From Nocardioides exalbidus (GTDB lineage: Bacteria > Actinomycetota > Actinomycetes > Propionibacteriales > Nocardioidaceae), in the NCBI RefSeq assembly GCF_900105585.1, contig NZ_FNRT01000002.1, positions 1,240,001-1,304,000 of the forward strand: a DNA stretch of 64,000 nt, written 5' to 3'. How positions within the stretch are numbered: the first letter of the stretch is position 1; every line of letters starts with the position of its first letter. This document shows, in pieces, positions 61,783 to 64,000 of this stretch. The notes below the pieces were generated by a model, which did not search any database, was not told the origin of the DNA, and was given only the letters and a program-made list of their open reading frames with translations. Made by a program: the position numbers and the translations under genes.

Positions 61783-62693
61783 TGGCCACCACCACCGCAG
61801 CACCTGTCACGTCCGACGACGAGGTCGTCCGGCTCGGCACCGCCAAGGGGAACTGGTTCCGCCGCGTCGGCTGGAGCCACCTCGTCGGCGTGCTGGCCCT
61901 GCTGTTCTCGATCTTCCCGATCCTGTTCGTGCTCTCGGCCTCGCTCAACCCGGTCGGCACGCTCAGCACGTCCGAGCTGCTCCCCACGAGCGTCAGCTTC
62001 ACGAACTACCGGGAGGCGCTGGGCGGCTCGTTCCCGCGCTGGTTCCTCAACAGCATCATCATCGCCTCGCTGTCGGCGGGCGCCTCGATGTTCATCTCGG
62101 CCTGCGCGGCGTTCGCCTTCTCGCGCTTCCGCTTCATGGGGCGGCGCACCGGCCTGCTGGGCCTGCTGCTGATCCAGATGTTCCCGCAGTTCCTGGCGAT
62201 CGTGGCGATCTACCTGATGTTCGCCAACATCACGGAGCTGTGGCCGGCCGTCGGCCTCAACACCCGGTGGGGCCTGCTGATCCTCTACCTCGGCGGCGCG
62301 CTCGGCGTGAACACCTGGTTGATGAAGGGCTTCTTCGACACCATCCCGAAGGACCTCGACGAGTCCGCCAAGGTCGACGGCGCCACCCACGTGCAGGTCT
62401 TCTTCGGGATCATCCTCCCGCTGGTCGCGCCGATTTTGGCGATCACCGGCCTGCTCGGCTTCATCGGCGCGATCAACGAGTTCCTGATCGCCAGCATCTT
62501 CCTCACCGACGACAGCTCCAAGACCGCTGCCGTCGGCCTCTACGGCCTCGTGGCCGACCCGCTGACCAAGAACGCCAACTTCGGAGTGTTCGCGGCCGGC
62601 TCGATGGTCCTCTCCATTCCGACCGTCGCCCTGTTCATGTACCTCCAGCGCTACATCGTCGGCGGACTGACCGCCGGCGCCGTGAAGGGATGA
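61782..62693 (+). CDS. ABC transporter permease, MalG family
   Basis: A 303-aa permease with about six membrane helices. The coupling-helix motif [20 protein letters not shown] is present near residue 195. Start ATG overlaps the preceding stop by one base; stop precedes the ATPase gene by 7 bases. The C-terminus ([15 protein letters not shown]) is the family's usual end, as in MalG. Confidence 0.93.
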   Translation: MATTTAAPVTSDDEVVRLGTAKGNWFRRVGWSHLVGVLALLFSIFPILFVLSASLNPVGTLSTSELLPTSVSFTNYREALGGSFPRWFLNSIIIASLSAGASMFISACAAFAFSRFRFMGRRTGLLGLLLIQMFPQFLAIVAIYLMFANITELWPAVGLNTRWGLLILYLGGALGVNTWLMKGFFDTIPKDLDESAKVDGATHVQVFFGIILPLVAPILAITGLLGFIGAINEFLIASIFLTDDSSKTAAVGLYGLVADPLTKNANFGVFAAGSMVLSIPTVALFMYLQRYIVGGLTAGAVKG

Positions 62694-62700
62694 GTGGATC

Positions 62701-63894
62701 GTGGCCGAAGTAGTCCTCGACAAGGTCAACAAGCTCTACGACAACGGCTTCCACGCCGTGCACGACCTCTCGATCGACATCGCCGACGGCGAGTTCATCG
62801 TGCTGGTCGGCCCGTCCGGCTGCGGCAAGTCCACCGCCCTGCGGATGATCGCGGGGCTGGAGGACATCAGCACTGGCACGCTGTCGATCGACGACCGCGT
62901 GGTCAACACGCTGTCCTCGCGCGAGCGTGACATCGCGATGGTCTTCCAGTCCTACGCGCTCTACCCGCACATGAGCGTGGCCGACAACATCGCGTACGGC
63001 CTCAAGATCCGGCGCATGGACAAGTCCGAGATCCAGCAGCGGGTCAAGCGCGCCGCCGACATGCTCGAGCTCGGTCCCCTGCTCGACCGCAAGCCCAAGC
63101 AGCTCTCCGGCGGCCAGCGCCAGCGCGTCGCGATGGGCCGCGCGATCGTCCGCGAGCCCAAGGTCTTCCTGATGGACGAGCCGCTGTCCAACCTCGACGC
63201 CAAGCTGCGCGTGCAGATGCGCGCCGAGATCGGCCAGGTCCAGCGCGACCTCAACGTCACCACGATCTACGTCACCCACGACCAGACCGAGGCGATGACG
63301 ATGGGCGACCGCGTCGCCCTGATGAAGGCGGGCGTGCTGCAGCAGCTCGGTGCGCCGCAGCACCTCTACGACAACCCCGACAACATCTTCGTCGCGGGCT
63401 TCATCGGCTCACCGCCGATGAACATGGCCCTGGCGACGGTGGACCGCACGAGTGAGGGCGTGACGGTCACCATGGGGGGTGCCGAGGTCACCGTTCCCGA
63501 GACCGTGACCTCGGCACGCCCCGCCCTCGTGTCCTACGCCGGGCGCCAGGTCGCGATCGGCCTCCGCAGCGAGGACATGGAGGACGCCTCGCTCGCCCGC
63601 GACGGCGCCAGCAGGGCCACCCTGTCGACCACGGTCAGCCTCACCGAGGCGCTCGGCTCGGAGATCGTCGTGCACTTCCCGGTCGACGCGCCGCGCGTGG
63701 TCACCGAGGACACCCGGGCGCTCGAGGAGGACGCCGGCACCGACGACATCCCGACCACCACCTCCGGCAACACGTGGGTCGCCTCGTTCAGCCCGCGGTC
63801 GCGGGTGCGTCCGGGTGACACGGTGCAGATCGCGCTCGACGCGGAGCGGCTGCACTACTTCGACCCCGACACCGGCCTCGCGATCCGCGACTGA
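62701..63894 (+). CDS. ABC transporter ATP-binding protein, MalK/UgpC family
   Basis: ATPase of 397 aa. Walker [19 protein letters not shown] near residue 40; Q-loop [20 protein letters not shown]; signature [16 protein letters not shown]; Walker [17 protein letters not shown]-loop [16 protein letters not shown]. The C-terminal TOBE-like regulatory domain covers about 235-397, which in this family binds other proteins and tunes activity. GTG start at 62701 is a weak site. In actinobacteria such MsmK-like ATPases are often shared by several importers; here it is inside the operon. Confidence 0.94.
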   Translation: MAEVVLDKVNKLYDNGFHAVHDLSIDIADGEFIVLVGPSGCGKSTALRMIAGLEDISTGTLSIDDRVVNTLSSRERDIAMVFQSYALYPHMSVADNIAYGLKIRRMDKSEIQQRVKRAADMLELGPLLDRKPKQLSGGQRQRVAMGRAIVREPKVFLMDEPLSNLDAKLRVQMRAEIGQVQRDLNVTTIYVTHDQTEAMTMGDRVALMKAGVLQQLGAPQHLYDNPDNIFVAGFIGSPPMNMALATVDRTSEGVTVTMGGAEVTVPETVTSARPALVSYAGRQVAIGLRSEDMEDASLARDGASRATLSTTVSLTEALGSEIVVHFPVDAPRVVTEDTRALEEDAGTDDIPTTTSGNTWVASFSPRSRVRPGDTVQIALDAERLHYFDPDTGLAIRD

Positions 63895-63906
63895 TGCCCT
63901 GAGCAG

Positions 63907-64000
63907 ATGCTCCGCCTCCCCCGCCACTGGGCCTGGGACAGCTGGGTCGCCGACGACGGTGACCTCTACCACCTGTTCTTCCTCAAGGCCGAGCGGAACG
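63907..64000 (+). CDS. Start of a beta-propeller-type glycosidase (GH32/43/68-like), cut by window edge
   Basis: Only the first 31 codons are present. The sequence MLRLPRHWAWDSWVADDGDL followed by YHLFFLKAERN resembles the first strand of five-bladed propeller glycosidases, where Asp in WxWDxW is the nucleophile and YHLFFL is conserved. It starts 12 bases after the ATPase stop and is therefore probably in the same operon. Family and substrate cannot be fixed from this fragment. Confidence 0.6.
   Translation, partial: MLRLPRHWAWDSWVADDGDLYHLFFLKAERN

Noticed and set aside
1..64000. tRNA or rRNA genes, insertion sequences, prophage genes
   Set aside because: No cloverleaf-like intergenic segment, no transposase motif (DDE or HUH) and no phage structural gene was found when reading both strands.

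Overview
High-GC, codon-position-biased DNA with densely overlapping genes, FliW/CsrA-controlled flagella, an M15 peptidase, MenB and many LacI-controlled sugar operons. This points to a motile actinobacterium of the Nocardioides type; the genus is my inference from gene content and was not tested by a search.

Layout. Positions 1-10692 are a flagellar block. Leftward: fliG (cut by the window edge), fliF, fliE, flgC, flgB, then a small FliT-like gene, fliS, fliD, fliC and a FliA/WhiG-type sigma factor. Rightward: flgN, flgK, flgL, fliW, csrA. Three spacers carry the same promoter pattern, CCTCA-N16-G(C/T)CGA, which resembles sigma-28 promoters. The flagellin leader carries a hexaloop hairpin with GGA in the loop plus GGA motifs at the ribosome binding site. 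With fliW and csrA present, this looks like a complete FliW-CsrA-flagellin feedback circuit.

Positions 10695-26432 are mixed housekeeping and signalling: a NarL-type regulator, a deazaflavin-dependent nitroreductase-like protein, menB, an AbiE-like type IV toxin-antitoxin pair with an operator over a leaderless promoter, a sirtuin deacylase, a lipoprotein, two related cytosolic histidine kinases flanking an M15 peptidase, an acyl-CoA dehydrogenase, ThpR, a VIT-family transporter and the proton-translocating transhydrogenase (pntB and a frame-broken pntA). A 31-nt inverted tandem repeat lies between thpR and the VIT gene.

Positions 26561-57486 are one rhamnose island. Three secreted GH78 alpha-L-rhamnosidases form an operon. 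Upstream lies a long leftward operon: rhaT-rhaP-rhaQ-rhaS (uptake), rhaM (mutarotase), rhaI (isomerase), a bifunctional rhamnulose-1-phosphate aldolase/lactaldehyde dehydrogenase, rhaB (kinase), a 69-residue LuxR-type HTH protein, then lutA-lutB-lutC. The chemistry runs from rhamnoside to rhamnose, rhamnulose-1-P, DHAP plus lactaldehyde, lactate, and finally pyruvate. A divergent LacI regulator and matching operator sequences tie the two operons together.

Positions 57575-64000 hold a second LacI regulator, a divergent MalEFGK-type ABC importer operon, and the first codons of a beta-propeller-like glycosidase. No tRNA, rRNA, insertion sequence or CRISPR array was seen, and no gene-free stretch exceeds about 215 bases.
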